Source: an uncultured Beijerinckiaceae bacterium
GTDB taxonomy: Bacteria > Pseudomonadota > Alphaproteobacteria > Rhizobiales > Beijerinckiaceae
Assembly (NCBI GenBank): GCA_937863205.1
Contig: CALMGA010000446.1
Location: 1-14,166, forward strand
Direction: 5' to 3'
DNA: 14,166 bases
Shown: positions 5,829 through 14,166 of the stretch, one piece after another
Position numbering within the stretch: position 1 is the first letter of the stretch
How the letters are laid out: each line of letters opens with the position of its first letter
Made by a program: the position numbers and the translations under genes
Notes under the pieces: model-generated
Told to the model about the DNA's origin: nothing
The model's input: the letters and a program-made list of their open reading frames with translations, nothing else
Databases searched by the model: none

Positions 5829-6827
5829 TCACTCCCATTCGTATTCTTTGTAGGCCTCGGTGACATTTCGGGCGTTGTAGTCGTCAAACAAGGCCCAGCC
5901 GTTCCGCTCGCCCTGTCCGACGGTGCGGATCGCCGCCTCGATCGACCCACTGCCCTTGATTTGCACCCGCACGCCGTCGCGCAACGTCACGAGATAGCTG
6001 CGAAGGGCCGCCACGGCCGGCGCGAGGTCGACCAGCGTCGGCCCATGCCCCGGCACAGCCTTGCTCGCGCCGCTGGTCTCCAGCGCCGCCAACTCCTTCA
6101 GCCAGCCGGCGAGGCTGCCGTCGAGCGAGGGAACGCGCGTCGCGAACAGCAGGTCGGCCGGCAGCAGCACACCCGTCGCCTCGTCGCGCATCGAAAGATC
6201 ACAGCTTGTATGGGCCGGGCCGTGCGCCCTGAAGCTCACGACACGTTTGCCGAGGTCCACCGTGTGGGTTTCAGCGACGGTCCGGGTCGGCATCACCACC
6301 GGCCCGACGCGATCGGCACCGAGCAAGTCGATCAGTCCCTTGCGGTAGAACTCGCCCCGCGTGCCCAGCGCTTCAGGCAACTTGGCGTGGCCGATGAACT
6401 CGGGATGATCGTCGGCGAAAGCGCCGGCTCCGAAGGCATGATCGGGATGAACGTGACTGATCACGACGTAGCGGATCGGCCGATCCGTCTTCGCCCTGAT
6501 CGCCTGGCGCAACCAGCGCCCATCGGCAAGACTGCCGCCGGCGTCGGTGACGAGCACGGCGTCGCGGCCGACAAGGAATCCGATGTTGGCGATGGCGTCG
6601 GCATTGCCGGCCGTCGCGTCCTGATCGACGCCGCGGCGCACGAACAACCCCGGCGCGACCTCCTCGACATGCGTGTCGACCCCGGCCTCCCCTGCCCGCC
6701 CGAAGGTCGGCAGACAGCACAGGCACAACCCACCGAAGCCGCCGAGCAACGCCTCGCGCCGGGTCGCGCCGCGGCTAGCCGAAGATCTCGCATCGGGGCC
6801 GGTTGCGGGGAAGGCAGGTCTCGCCAT
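5829..6827 (-). CDS. Quinoprotein relay system zinc metallohydrolase (metallo-beta-lactamase fold)
   Basis: This 332-residue exported MBL-fold enzyme is best assigned to the quinoprotein relay metallohydrolases, relatives of SoxH. After a polar start, ATRREALLGGFGGLCLCC (21-38) looks like a twin-arginine signal, consistent with export of a folded, metal-loaded enzyme. The zinc ligands are visible: H125, H127, D129 and H130 in SHVHPDHAFG, then H206 (GPAHTSCD), D225 (LPADLLF) and H261 (VPGHGPT). Substrate and reaction are unknown for the family. I chose the ATG at 6827 (GGAG three bases upstream); a TTG four codons earlier is possible. It heads the relay cassette and is separated by 220 bases from mce, so it probably has its own promoter, though I see none clearly. 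Confidence 0.87.
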   Translation of the reverse strand: MARPAFPATGPDARSSASRGATRREALLGGFGGLCLCCLPTFGRAGEAGVDTHVEEVAPGLFVRRGVDQDATAGNADAIANIGFLVGRDAVLVTDAGGSLADGRWLRQAIRAKTDRPIRYVVISHVHPDHAFGAGAFADDHPEFIGHAKLPEALGTRGEFYRKGLIDLLGADRVGPVVMPTRTVAETHTVDLGKRVVSFRAHGPAHTSCDLSMRDEATGVLLPADLLFATRVPSLDGSLAGWLKELAALETSGASKAVPGHGPTLVDLAPAVAALRSYLVTLRDGVRVQIKGSGSIEAAIRTVGQGERNGWALFDDYNARNVTEAYKEYEWE

Positions 6828-7047
6828 GCTCTCCACCAACTAGGCAGAGGACGAAATCAAGGCAAGGCCGGCTCGATCCACCGATCGGCCGACGCCGTCC
6901 GCCGCGATACACCTCCAGCCGTTCAGATTGCAGGAAATCTGGCGCCCGGGCGCGGTTCGCCGTGCAACGCTCATGCTCCGACGCGAGATCGCCACCGCGA
7001 TCCTGAACGACCATAAGGTCAGCCTTCTGGAACGCGCTCTTCTTTTT
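6828..7047. other. Intergenic region between mce and the relay cassette, with small palindromes
   Basis: No gene is visible in these 220 bases. They contain a perfect 12-base palindrome GCGCCCGGGCGC (6942-6953), directly preceded by a CAGATT/AATCTG hairpin (6924-6941). A GATCGC/GCGATC hairpin lies at 6987-7002. None has a T tract positioned to terminate mce transcription. The relay-cassette promoter should lie here; the only match I see is poor (TTGCCT, 17 bases, TAGTTG, just upstream of the metallohydrolase start). Confidence 0.5.
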
Positions 7048-7449
7048 TTAAATCTGCTCCAACTCGATCAGCGTGCCCGAAAAATCCTTGGGATGCAGGA
7101 AGATCACGGGCTTGCCATGCGCTCCGGTGCGCGGCTCGCCATCTCCCGTCAACACGCGCAGGCCGGCGGCGAGCAGGCGGTCTCGCGCGACGAAGATGTC
7201 GTCGACCTCGTAGCAGAGATGGTGCAGGCCGCCGCCCTTGGCGAGGAAGGCTGCCACCGGCGATCCCTCACCCAGCGGCGCGAGCAGCTCGATCTTGGTG
7301 TTGGGCAGATCAACGAAGACGAGCGTGACGCCGTGTTCGGGCAGCGCCCGCGGCTGGCTGACAACCGCCCCTAGGACGTCGCGGTAGCGCGCCGCCTCGG
7401 CGTCGAGATCGCCGACGACGATGGCGACGTGGTTGAGGCGTCCGATCAC
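7048..7449 (-). CDS. mce: Methylmalonyl-CoA epimerase
   Basis: The enzyme interconverts the R and S forms of methylmalonyl-CoA between propionyl-CoA carboxylase and methylmalonyl-CoA mutase; in alphaproteobacteria it also serves the ethylmalonyl-CoA pathway. The 133-residue product is the usual single VOC-fold length. It begins MIGRLNHVAIVVGDLDAEAA, with H7 as a likely metal ligand, and contains PNTKIELLAPLGEGSPVAAF (48-67), a GGGLHHLCYEVDD segment (72-84, histidine metal ligand) and an ending FLHPKDFSGTLIELEQI with the final metal-binding glutamate. The start is GTG at 7449 with AGGG five bases upstream; the longer open frame runs through rnj and is spurious. It follows rnj after seven bases, the usual order in Hyphomicrobiales, and fits co-transcription. 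Confidence 0.93.
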   Translation of the reverse strand: MIGRLNHVAIVVGDLDAEAARYRDVLGAVVSQPRALPEHGVTLVFVDLPNTKIELLAPLGEGSPVAAFLAKGGGLHHLCYEVDDIFVARDRLLAAGLRVLTGDGEPRTGAHGKPVIFLHPKDFSGTLIELEQI

Positions 7450-7456
7450 GGGATCC

Positions 7457-9127
7457 CTAGACTTCCACCACCAGGACATGAACGGCCGGCCGCTTGCCCC
7501 AGGCTTGGTTGACCGCGCTGCGAACGGCTCGTTCGATCGCGGTCGACACGGTGTCGGCGTCGCGCCGGCGCTGGCGCGGCAGATTGTCGAAGGTTTGGAA
7601 CATGGTCGCATCGACCAGCGCATCCATCGCCGCGCCGTCGCGGGTGCGGGCGGGCAAACCATTGGTGACAACATCTGGCGTGCCGGCCATGTCGCCCTTG
7701 GCGGTGACGGCGAGGGCGATGGTCACCACGCCGGCGAAGGCGAGGCCCTGCCGGGCGCGCAAAGCGGCGTCGTCGGCCTTGACCAGCAGGTTGCCGTCCT
7801 TGAACAGGCGGCCGTGGGCGACCTCGCCGACGATGCCCGGCTCGCCGGGTCCGAGCATCACCAGATCACCGTTGCGCGCCTTGATGACGTGGGGCACCTG
7901 CCGCTCCCTGGCGAAGGCGTAATGCTCGGCCAGATGCACCTCCTCGCCATGGGCAGGGATGGCCACCTGCGGCCGGATCCAATCGTACATCTGCACCACC
8001 TCGCCGCGGCGGGGATGGCCGGAAGCATGGATCAAGGCCGTGCGGTCGGTGACGACCTCGATGTTGAGGCGAACGAGGTTGTTGATGATGCGGTTCACCT
8101 CGCGCTCGTTGCCGGGGATGGTGCGCGAGGAGAAGATCACCGTATCGCCCGGCGCCAAGCTGACGGCCGGATGCTCGTCCTCCGAGATGCGGGCGATCGC
8201 GGCGCGCGGCTCACCCTGGCTGCCGGTGGCCAGCACCACGCATTTGTCGCGGGGCAGGTGCGAGAAAGCATCTGCCGACAGGAAGGGCGGCAGTCCTTCG
8301 AGATAGCCGCACTCGCGCCCGACGCCGGCGACGCGATCCATCGAGCGGCCGACCAGCACGACCTGCCGCCCGACCCTGGTGGCCGCCTCGGCGACCGCGC
8401 GCATCCGCGCCAAGTTGGAGGCGAACGTCGTCACCACCACGCGTCCCTTGGCGTGACGGATGATCTCCTCCAGGGTTGCCGCGACCTCGGCCTCCGACGG
8501 ACTCACCCCGTCGCGCAGGATGTTGGTGGAGTCGCACACCAGGGCGAGGACGCCCTCGCGGCCGATGGCGGCGAAACGCTCGGCGTCGGTGCCGTGGCCG
8601 ATGCCGGGCTGCTCGTCGAGCTTCCAGTCGCCGGTATGGACCACCGTGCCGGCCGGAGTGCGGATCGCCAGGGCGCAGCTTTCGGGGATCGAATGGGCGA
8701 CGGAGATGAATTCCAGCTGGAAGGGCGGCAGGTCCACGGTTGCGCCCTGCGCCACGATGCGGATCGGCAGTTGCGGTGCGCCGGGCTCGCCGAGCCGCTT
8801 GGTTTCGAGCAGTCCGGCGGCGAAGCGTGTGGCATAGACCGGCGCGCGCAGCCGCGTCCACAGATCGGCGACGGCGCCGATGTGATCCTCGTGGGCATGG
8901 GTGACGACGATGCCGACGAGATCGGCGCGCATCTTCTCGATGAAGCTCACATCGGGCACGATGAGATCGATGCCGGCTTGCTCCGGCCCGGCGAAGGCAA
9001 CCCCGCAATCCACCATCAGCCACTTGCGGGCACGCGGCGGACCGAAGCCATAGAGGCTCATGTTCATGCCAATCTCGCCAAGCCCGCCGAGCGGCACGAA
9101 CACGAGTTCCCCAGCCGTCTCACTCAT
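7457..9127 (-). CDS. rnj: Ribonuclease J
   Basis: RNase J is a metallo-beta-lactamase/beta-CASP nuclease with 5'-3' exonuclease and endonuclease activity in mRNA decay and rRNA maturation; it is widespread in Rhizobiales-type alphaproteobacteria. The 556-residue product opens SETAGELVFVPLGGLGEIGM and has the zinc motif THAHEDHIGA (H77, H79, D81, H82). A second metal segment HTGDWKLDEQP follows (about 160-170), then beta-CASP features including VVTTFASNLARM, ATGSQGEPRAA and SSRTIPGNE, then LIHASGHPRRGE and IPAHGEEVHLAEH. A C-terminal domain extends to the end. I use the ATG at 9127 (GGCGAGA adjacent); a GTG four codons earlier is an alternative. birA ends 56 bases upstream and mce begins seven bases downstream. 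Confidence 0.95.
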   Translation of the reverse strand: MSETAGELVFVPLGGLGEIGMNMSLYGFGPPRARKWLMVDCGVAFAGPEQAGIDLIVPDVSFIEKMRADLVGIVVTHAHEDHIGAVADLWTRLRAPVYATRFAAGLLETKRLGEPGAPQLPIRIVAQGATVDLPPFQLEFISVAHSIPESCALAIRTPAGTVVHTGDWKLDEQPGIGHGTDAERFAAIGREGVLALVCDSTNILRDGVSPSEAEVAATLEEIIRHAKGRVVVTTFASNLARMRAVAEAATRVGRQVVLVGRSMDRVAGVGRECGYLEGLPPFLSADAFSHLPRDKCVVLATGSQGEPRAAIARISEDEHPAVSLAPGDTVIFSSRTIPGNEREVNRIINNLVRLNIEVVTDRTALIHASGHPRRGEVVQMYDWIRPQVAIPAHGEEVHLAEHYAFARERQVPHVIKARNGDLVMLGPGEPGIVGEVAHGRLFKDGNLLVKADDAALRARQGLAFAGVVTIALAVTAKGDMAGTPDVVTNGLPARTRDGAAMDALVDATMFQTFDNLPRQRRRDADTVSTAIERAVRSAVNQAWGKRPAVHVLVVEV

Positions 9128-9183
9128 TCTCGCCAACACCTTCCACCCGACCGCCGGCTTCGCTCACCCGGCCACAACGCTCA

Positions 9184-9957
9184 TCACTGCGCACGCGACA
9201 GGAATACGTCGCCCGCATCCACGTCCACCAAGCCCGACGCCGTCGCCAACCGAAGGCGCCCCGTCGGATCCAGTTCGCGGAAGATGCCGGTCAGGTTCCG
9301 ACGCGGCGTGCGTACCTCGATCTGATCGCCGATACCCGCCGCCATTTCGAGCCACGCCGCACGAACGGCGGCGAAGTTCGCACCGGATGACCATTGACCG
9401 AGAGTCATGTCGATATTGACGGCAAGCTCCGCAAGTAGCGCCGCCGGCCGCGGATCGGGATCGCCGGCCTCGCGCAAATCGGTCGCGGGCGCGGCAAGGT
9501 TCCGCGGATGCGACACGCAGTTGACCCCGATGCCGATCACGCAGCCGAGCCGCCCATCGGGCAGCATCGTCGCTTCCAGCAGGAGGCCGGCGAGCTTGGC
9601 GCCGGCGAAAACGGCATCGTTGGGCCATTTCAGCTTGAGGCGGGAATCGCCGCCGAGCCTTGACCGCAATGTCCTGGCCAGCGCCACCCCGGCGACGAAG
9701 CCGAGCTGCGGCGCCTGGGACGGCGGAGAGGGGTCGACCAGCGCGAGACTGGCGTAAAGGTTGCCCGGTGGCGAAACCCAGCTGCGCCCGTGGCGGCCGC
9801 GTCCGCCGGTCTGGCGATCGGCCGTGATGAAGACGCCGCCGGAATCGCCGGCGCGCATCCGCGACAACGCCTCGTCGTTGGTCGAGGAAAGAACGGCGAA
9901 GGCGAGCGTCCGGTAGGGCCCCGCCGCCGAGGCCCGAGGTACGACTGAGTGTGTCAG
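9184..9957 (-). CDS. birA: Biotin--[acetyl-CoA carboxylase] ligase
   Basis: BirA activates biotin with ATP and transfers it to biotin-dependent carboxylases such as acetyl-CoA carboxylase. From a CTG at 9957 the product is 257 residues and lacks the N-terminal DNA-binding domain of E. coli BirA, so it is a ligase without the repressor function. The catalytic domain shows LSSTNDEA (23-30), the biotinyl-AMP-binding TGGRGRHGRSW (50-60), KWPNDAVFAGAKLAGLLLE (110-128) and GIGVNC (142-147). A small C-terminal domain follows. The start is odd: no ATG, GTG or TTG occurs in frame between the nuoN region and a TTG at codon 31, which would remove the STN motif. The CTG overlaps the nuoN TGA as CTGA, suggesting translational coupling. 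Confidence 0.88.
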   Translation of the reverse strand: MTHSVVPRASAAGPYRTLAFAVLSSTNDEALSRMRAGDSGGVFITADRQTGGRGRHGRSWVSPPGNLYASLALVDPSPPSQAPQLGFVAGVALARTLRSRLGGDSRLKLKWPNDAVFAGAKLAGLLLEATMLPDGRLGCVIGIGVNCVSHPRNLAAPATDLREAGDPDPRPAALLAELAVNIDMTLGQWSSGANFAAVRAAWLEMAAGIGDQIEVRTPRRNLTGIFRELDPTGRLRLATASGLVDVDAGDVFLSRAQ

Positions 9958-11432
9958 AACAACGACTTCGCCGCAGTGGCGGCGGCACCGATGAAGCCGG
10001 CCGGGAAAGCGAACATCAGCAGCACGAACAGGCCGGTCAGGACCAGGACGCCGCCCGTGATCGGCGACTGGCGGTCGAAGGCGATGGCGGACTCGTCGAA
10101 GTACATGAACTTGACGATGCGCAGGTAATAGAAGGCAGCGACGACGCTCATCAGCACGCCGACCACGGCGAGCCCGTAGAGGCGGGCGTGGATGGCGGCA
10201 TCGAAAACGTAGAATTTGGCGAAGAAGCCGGCGAGCGGCGGGATGCCGGCGAGCGAGAACATCATCGCGGCGAGAAAAAACGCCATCGCCGGATGCGTCT
10301 TGGACAGGCCCATCAGGTCGGCGACGTTCTCGACCTGACGCTCGTTGATCTTCATCGACAGAATGGCGGCGAAGGTGCCGAGCGTCATGACGAGATATAT
10401 CGCCATGTAGATGGCGACGCCCTGCACGCCCTCCGGCGTTCCGGCGGCGAGCCCAACCAGGGCGAAGCCCATGTGGCCGATGGAGGAATACGCCATCAGC
10501 CGCTTGATGTTGGTCTGCCCGATCGCGGCGAAAGATCCCAGCGCCATCGACAGGATGGAGATGAAGATGATGATCTGCTGCCACTGCACGGTGATGCCGG
10601 GAAAGGCGGAGATGATGACGCGGGTGGTGATGGCCACCGCCGCCATCTTGGGGGCGGTGGCGAAGAAGGCCGTGACCGGGGTCGGCGCCCCCTCGTAGAC
10701 GTCGGGCGTCCACATGTGGAAAGGCACGACGGACATCTTGAAGGCGAGGCCGGTCATCAGGAAGACGAGGCCGAAGACGACGAACAGGAGGCCGTCGCCG
10801 GCAGTGAGGCCGTGGACGTGACCGCGGATGGCGTCGGCGATGCCGGCGAACTGCACCGTGCCGGCGAAACCGTAGAGCAGCGAGGCGCCGTAAAGCAGCA
10901 TGCCCGACGACAGCGCGCCGAGGACGAAGTACTTCAGCCCGGCTTCCGAGGCCCTGATGTTGTCGCGGTGAAACGCAGCGATGACGTAAAGGGCGAGGCT
11001 CATCAGCTCCAGCCCGAGATACAGGGTGATGAGTCCGCTGGCGGAGATCAGGATCAGCGCGCCCAGCGTCGAGAGGATGATGAGAACGGGATATTCGAAC
11101 TTGTCGATGCGTTCGCGGCGCAGGAAGTTCTGTCCCATCAGCAGCGTCGCCAGCGAGCCGACGAGGGTGAGCACCTTCATGAAGCGGCCGAAGGCGTCAT
11201 CGATGAACATGCCGTCGAACACCACGGCCCTGGTCTTGCTGCCGATCAGCAGTGCGACAATGGCGAGGCCGAGGATGCCGACGGCGATCTCGGTCGCCGG
11301 GCCGTCGTTCTCCTTGCCGCGGATGGCGCCGAACAGCAACAGGAACAGGGCGCCGACGGCGAGGATCAGCTCGGGCAGAGCGTGGGCGATGTTCAGGGAC
11401 ATGGACGTCGAGACGATGGTGGGCGCCGTCAT
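9954..11432 (-). CDS. nuoN: NADH-quinone oxidoreductase subunit N
   Basis: NuoN is one of the three antiporter-like proton-pumping membrane subunits of respiratory complex I. The 492-residue, strongly hydrophobic product has the expected length and many transmembrane helices. The proton-path residues are visible: E142 in [14 protein letters not shown]232 in [22 protein letters not shown]262 in ATAPKMAA, and K406 in [14 protein letters not shown]. The discontinuous-helix region is at about 305-325 ([18 protein letters not shown]). The ATG at 11432 overlaps the nuoM stop in an ATGA tetranucleotide, with GGAG seven bases upstream; an internal ATG at codon 11 is a less likely alternative. The nuoM-nuoN coupling and the following birA overlap imply one operon. 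Confidence 0.96.
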   Translation of the reverse strand: MTAPTIVSTSMSLNIAHALPELILAVGALFLLLFGAIRGKENDGPATEIAVGILGLAIVALLIGSKTRAVVFDGMFIDDAFGRFMKVLTLVGSLATLLMGQNFLRRERIDKFEYPVLIILSTLGALILISASGLITLYLGLELMSLALYVIAAFHRDNIRASEAGLKYFVLGALSSGMLLYGASLLYGFAGTVQFAGIADAIRGHVHGLTAGDGLLFVVFGLVFLMTGLAFKMSVVPFHMWTPDVYEGAPTPVTAFFATAPKMAAVAITTRVIISAFPGITVQWQQIIIFISILSMALGSFAAIGQTNIKRLMAYSSIGHMGFALVGLAAGTPEGVQGVAIYMAIYLVMTLGTFAAILSMKINERQVENVADLMGLSKTHPAMAFFLAAMMFSLAGIPPLAGFFAKFYVFDAAIHARLYGLAVVGVLMSVVAAFYYLRIVKFMYFDESAIAFDRQSPITGGVLVLTGLFVLLMFAFPAGFIGAAATAAKSLF

Positions 11433-12961
11433 CGCGCGGCTCCGGCCGGCGGCACCGCGAAGGCGAGCTTGCGGCGCGAGGCGTCGAGGTCGGCCTCATG
11501 CTGCTTCACCATGGCGGCGACGCTCGGCCCCGAGGCCCCGAGGATGGGCGAAGGATGGACGCCGTAGAACACGGTCAGCCCGGCCAGCGTCAACAGCATG
11601 CCGGCTTCGCGCGGGTTGAGGTCGAGGATCGCCTTGAGGCTGTTCTTGTCGAGGACGCCGAAGACGACGCGGCGATACAGGTAGAGCGCGTAGGCGGCCG
11701 AGAGGATCACGCCGGTGGCAGCGAACAGCACCACCCAGCTGTTCACCTCGAAGGTGCCGAGCATCGTCAGGAACTCGCCGACGAAGCCAGACGTGCCGGG
11801 CAGCCCGATGTTGGCCATGGTGAAGATGAGGAAGGCGGTGGCGTAGCGCGGCATGCGGTTGACCAAGCCGCCGTAGGCGGCGATCTCGCGGGTGTGCATG
11901 CGGTCATAGACGACGCCGACGCAAAGAAACAGCGCCCCCGAAACGATGCCGTGCGACACCATCTGGAAGATGGCGCCTTGGATGCCCTGCTCGGTGAAGG
12001 CGAACAGCCCCATCGTCACGAAACCCATGTGTGCGACCGACGAATAGGCGATCAGCTTCTTCATGTCCTCCTGCACCAGGGCAACGAGCGAGGTGTAGAT
12101 GATGGCGACCACCGACAGGGTGAAGACGAGCGGCGCGAAGGTGTGCGACGCGTCGGGGAACATCGGCAGGGAGAAGCGGATGAAGCCGTAGCCGCCCATC
12201 TTGAGCAGGATGCCGGCCAGGATGACCGAGCCGGCCGTCGGCGCCTCGACGTGGGCGTCGGGCAACCAGGTGTGCACGGGCCACATCGGCATCTTGACGG
12301 CGAAGGAGGCGAAAAAGGCCAGCCACAGCCACGTCTGCGTCGAAGCGGGGAAGTGCGTCTTGAGCAGGACGGTGATGTCGGTCGTGCCGGCGGTGCCGTA
12401 CATCGACATGATGGCGAGCAGCATCAGCAGCGAGCCGAGCAGCGTGTAGAGGAAGAACTTGAACGAGGCATAGACCCGGCGCTTGCCGCCCCAGATCCCG
12501 ATGATGAGGAACATCGGAATGAGGCCACCCTCGAAGAACAGGTAGAACAGGAGAAGATCGAGCGAACAGAACACGCCGATCATCAGGGCTTCGAGGACGA
12601 GAAAGGCGATCAAGTATTCCTTGAGGCGGAAATGCACGGAGGTCCACGAGGCCAGGATGCAGAACGGCATCAGGAAGGCGGTCAACACCACGAAGGGGAA
12701 CGACATGCCGTCGACGCCGAGCTTGTAAACGAGGCCGGCCCCGAACCAGCCGCGCTGCTCCACGAACTGGAACGCCGCCGACGAGGTATCGAACTCGGCC
12801 CAGGCGTAGCAGGCGAGGGCAAAGACGACGAGGGTTGTGGCCAGTGCCGCCCACTTCGCATTGTGCAGCGTCGCCTCGTCCTCGCCGCGCAGCAGCAGGA
12901 TGAAGCCGGCGCCGACGAGGGGCAGGACGATCAGGCCGGACAGGATGCCGAAGCCAAACAT
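11429..12961 (-). CDS. nuoM: NADH-quinone oxidoreductase subunit M
   Basis: NuoM is an antiporter-like proton-translocating subunit of complex I. The 510-residue product carries the key acidic and basic residues: E144 in [19 protein letters not shown] (same number as in E. coli NuoM), K223 in [21 protein letters not shown]254 in [14 protein letters not shown], and E396 in [30 protein letters not shown] (298-315) is the conserved broken-helix segment. The ATG at 12961 overlaps the last base of the nuoL stop (TGATG), and a GGGGG stretch lies upstream. The open frame extends 83 codons further into nuoL, but that part is arginine-rich and unlike NuoM. The stop overlaps the nuoN ATG. Confidence 0.97.
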   Translation of the reverse strand: MFGFGILSGLIVLPLVGAGFILLLRGEDEATLHNAKWAALATTLVVFALACYAWAEFDTSSAAFQFVEQRGWFGAGLVYKLGVDGMSFPFVVLTAFLMPFCILASWTSVHFRLKEYLIAFLVLEALMIGVFCSLDLLLFYLFFEGGLIPMFLIIGIWGGKRRVYASFKFFLYTLLGSLLMLLAIMSMYGTAGTTDITVLLKTHFPASTQTWLWLAFFASFAVKMPMWPVHTWLPDAHVEAPTAGSVILAGILLKMGGYGFIRFSLPMFPDASHTFAPLVFTLSVVAIIYTSLVALVQEDMKKLIAYSSVAHMGFVTMGLFAFTEQGIQGAIFQMVSHGIVSGALFLCVGVVYDRMHTREIAAYGGLVNRMPRYATAFLIFTMANIGLPGTSGFVGEFLTMLGTFEVNSWVVLFAATGVILSAAYALYLYRRVVFGVLDKNSLKAILDLNPREAGMLLTLAGLTVFYGVHPSPILGASGPSVAAMVKQHEADLDASRRKLAFAVPPAGAAR

Positions 12962-14166
12962 CAGCGAGCCCCCGCCAAAAGGAACCAGGTGATCAGCACG
13001 GTGACGCCGATCAGCATGGCGAAGGCATAGTTGTAGACGTAGCCGGTCTGCAGTTTCACCGCCTGCTTGGTGACGTCGACCACGGCCGCGGTCAGGCCGT
13101 CGGGTCCGAAGCGATCGATGAGGCCGACGTCGCCGCCTCGCCAGAACAGCCGCCCGATGAAGAAGGCCGGGCGCACGAAGATGACGTCGTAGAGTTCGTC
13201 GAAGTACCATTTGTGCGAGACGAACGTGTAGAGCGGCTTGAACGCGCGAGCCCAGGCGGCGGGGGCGGCCGGCCTCAGGACGTAGCCGTACAAGGCGAGC
13301 AGGAAGCCGCCGAGCAGCAGCAGCGTCGGCGTGACGCTGACCAGGAAGGGGACGTGCTCCATCTCTTCCAGGATGTGGTTGTTCGGCCCGTAGAAGAGCG
13401 CACCTTTCCAGAACCCGCCTTGCGAAGCGCCGATGAAGTGCCCGGCGAAGAGCACGCCGGCGAGCAAAGCGCCGACGGACAGGACGTAGAGCGGGATCAG
13501 CATCGTGTTGGGCGACTCGTGCGGCACGAACTCGTGGCCCTCGCTATGCACGTCGTCGGGGTGCAGCTTGACGCCGTGGGCTGCATGAGCATCGGGATGA
13601 TCGGCGGTGACGTGATCGTGCCCGCCCGTTTCCGGCCGATTGGTCGGCTCCAGATGGGCCTTGGCACCTTCCGCATCGGTGATGCCGGTGTTGTCGGCAT
13701 GGGCGTGGGCGACGTCCCAGCGCGGCTCGCCGAAGAAGGTCATGAAGGTGAGGCGGAAGGAATAGAAGGAGGTCAGGGCAACGGCGATCGTCGCCAGCGC
13801 GTAGGCATAGGTGGCGCCAAATCGGTGCGAGGCGAAGGCTGCCTCGATGATCGCGTCCTTGGAATAATAGCCGGCGGTCAAGGGGAAGCCGACGAGCGCC
13901 AGGGTGCCGATCAGCATGGCCCAGAAGCTGACGGGGATGCGGGTGCGCAAGGCACCCATGTGGCGCATGTCCTGCTCGTGATGCATCGCGGTGATGACCG
14001 ATCCGGCGCACAGGAACAGCAGCGCCTTGAAGAAGGCGTGGGTGAAGAGGTGGAAGATCCCGAGCCCGTAGCCGCCGACGCCAAGGCCGACGAACATGTA
14101 GCCGAGCTGCGAGCAGGTGGAGTAGGCGATCACGCGCTTGATGTCGGTCTGCACGCAGCCGATCGT
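12961..14166 (-). CDS. nuoL: NADH-quinone oxidoreductase subunit L, C-terminal part (cut by window edge)
   Basis: NuoL is the distal antiporter-like subunit of complex I, with a long lateral helix running along the membrane arm. The window holds the last 401 residues, entering at [20 protein letters not shown], the conserved broken-helix region. [20 protein letters not shown] and the [12 protein letters not shown] motif follow. After the FFGEPRWD motif comes an unusually histidine-rich loop of about 70 residues (12 His) before the next helix ([20 protein letters not shown]). The C-terminus contains the region expected for the lateral helix and a final transmembrane helix ([19 protein letters not shown]). 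The first third of the protein lies outside the window. Its TGA shares one base with the nuoM ATG. Confidence 0.96.
   Translation of the reverse strand, partial: TIGCVQTDIKRVIAYSTCSQLGYMFVGLGVGGYGLGIFHLFTHAFFKALLFLCAGSVITAMHHEQDMRHMGALRTRIPVSFWAMLIGTLALVGFPLTAGYYSKDAIIEAAFASHRFGATYAYALATIAVALTSFYSFRLTFMTFFGEPRWDVAHAHADNTGITDAEGAKAHLEPTNRPETGGHDHVTADHPDAHAAHGVKLHPDDVHSEGHEFVPHESPNTMLIPLYVLSVGALLAGVLFAGHFIGASQGGFWKGALFYGPNNHILEEMEHVPFLVSVTPTLLLLGGFLLALYGYVLRPAAPAAWARAFKPLYTFVSHKWYFDELYDVIFVRPAFFIGRLFWRGGDVGLIDRFGPDGLTAAVVDVTKQAVKLQTGYVYNYAFAMLIGVTVLITWFLLAGAR

Noticed and set aside
6828..7047. A DUF1467-type or other small gene expected after mce
   Set aside because: No frame in the gap encodes a hydrophobic or recognisable protein; the available frame is arginine-rich without a membrane helix.
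7041..7049. T-rich tract on the plus strand at the end of mce as a terminator
   Set aside because: It has the wrong orientation for mce transcription, and no good hairpin precedes it on the plus strand.
7421..9325. Very long plus-strand open frame (over 600 codons) opposite rnj
   Set aside because: The product is a low-complexity His/Asp/Gly/Arg-rich mirror of the rnj codons; rnj has full catalytic motifs on the other strand.
9951..13030. Two very long plus-strand open frames opposite nuoN and nuoM
   Set aside because: They are rich in Glu, Asp, Gly, His and Arg with no domains, as expected opposite hydrophobic GC-rich genes.

Overview
The window reads as GC-rich chromosomal DNA of an alphaproteobacterium, most likely in the Hyphomicrobiales (Rhizobiales). 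The gene order nuoL-nuoM-nuoN-birA-rnj-mce is characteristic of that group as I recall it, and the ribosomal and NusG proteins look alphaproteobacterial. Every gene I can support lies on the minus strand, so transcription runs from right to left. No rRNA, tRNA, insertion sequence, phage gene or CRISPR array is visible.

Right block (about 14166 to 7048): the end of the respiratory complex I operon (nuoL C-terminal part, nuoM, nuoN, joined by 1-4 base overlaps), then birA (biotin-protein ligase), rnj (ribonuclease J) and mce (methylmalonyl-CoA epimerase). These are close-packed and probably co-transcribed. birA has no usable ATG, GTG or TTG start; the best candidate is a CTG overlapping the nuoN stop codon.

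Middle block (about 6827 to 3526): four exported proteins in a row. They are a zinc metallo-beta-lactamase-fold hydrolase, a fused SoxY-SoxZ-like carrier, a rhodanese-like protein with a CxxxCW motif, and a thioredoxin-fold protein with a CxxC motif. The first three match the families that accompany PQQ-dependent (quinoprotein) alcohol dehydrogenases in methylotrophs and related bacteria. Together the set resembles a sulfur-carrier relay (compare SoxYZ, SoxH and SoxW) and is the most interesting part of the window. No quinoprotein dehydrogenase gene is present here. A small two-helix membrane protein of unknown function follows, ending in a convincing intrinsic terminator.

Left block (about 3295 to 1): the conserved transcription/translation cluster secE-nusG-rplK-rplA-rplJ-rplL (rplL cut by the window edge). 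A 586-base leader before rplJ contains several strong inverted repeats and a duplicated Shine-Dalgarno element, suggesting an autoregulatory RNA. The nusG-rplK gap also contains two hairpins.

The layout suggests that the relay cassette sits where two normally separate housekeeping clusters have been joined: after mce, related genomes usually continue towards proS, which is absent here.
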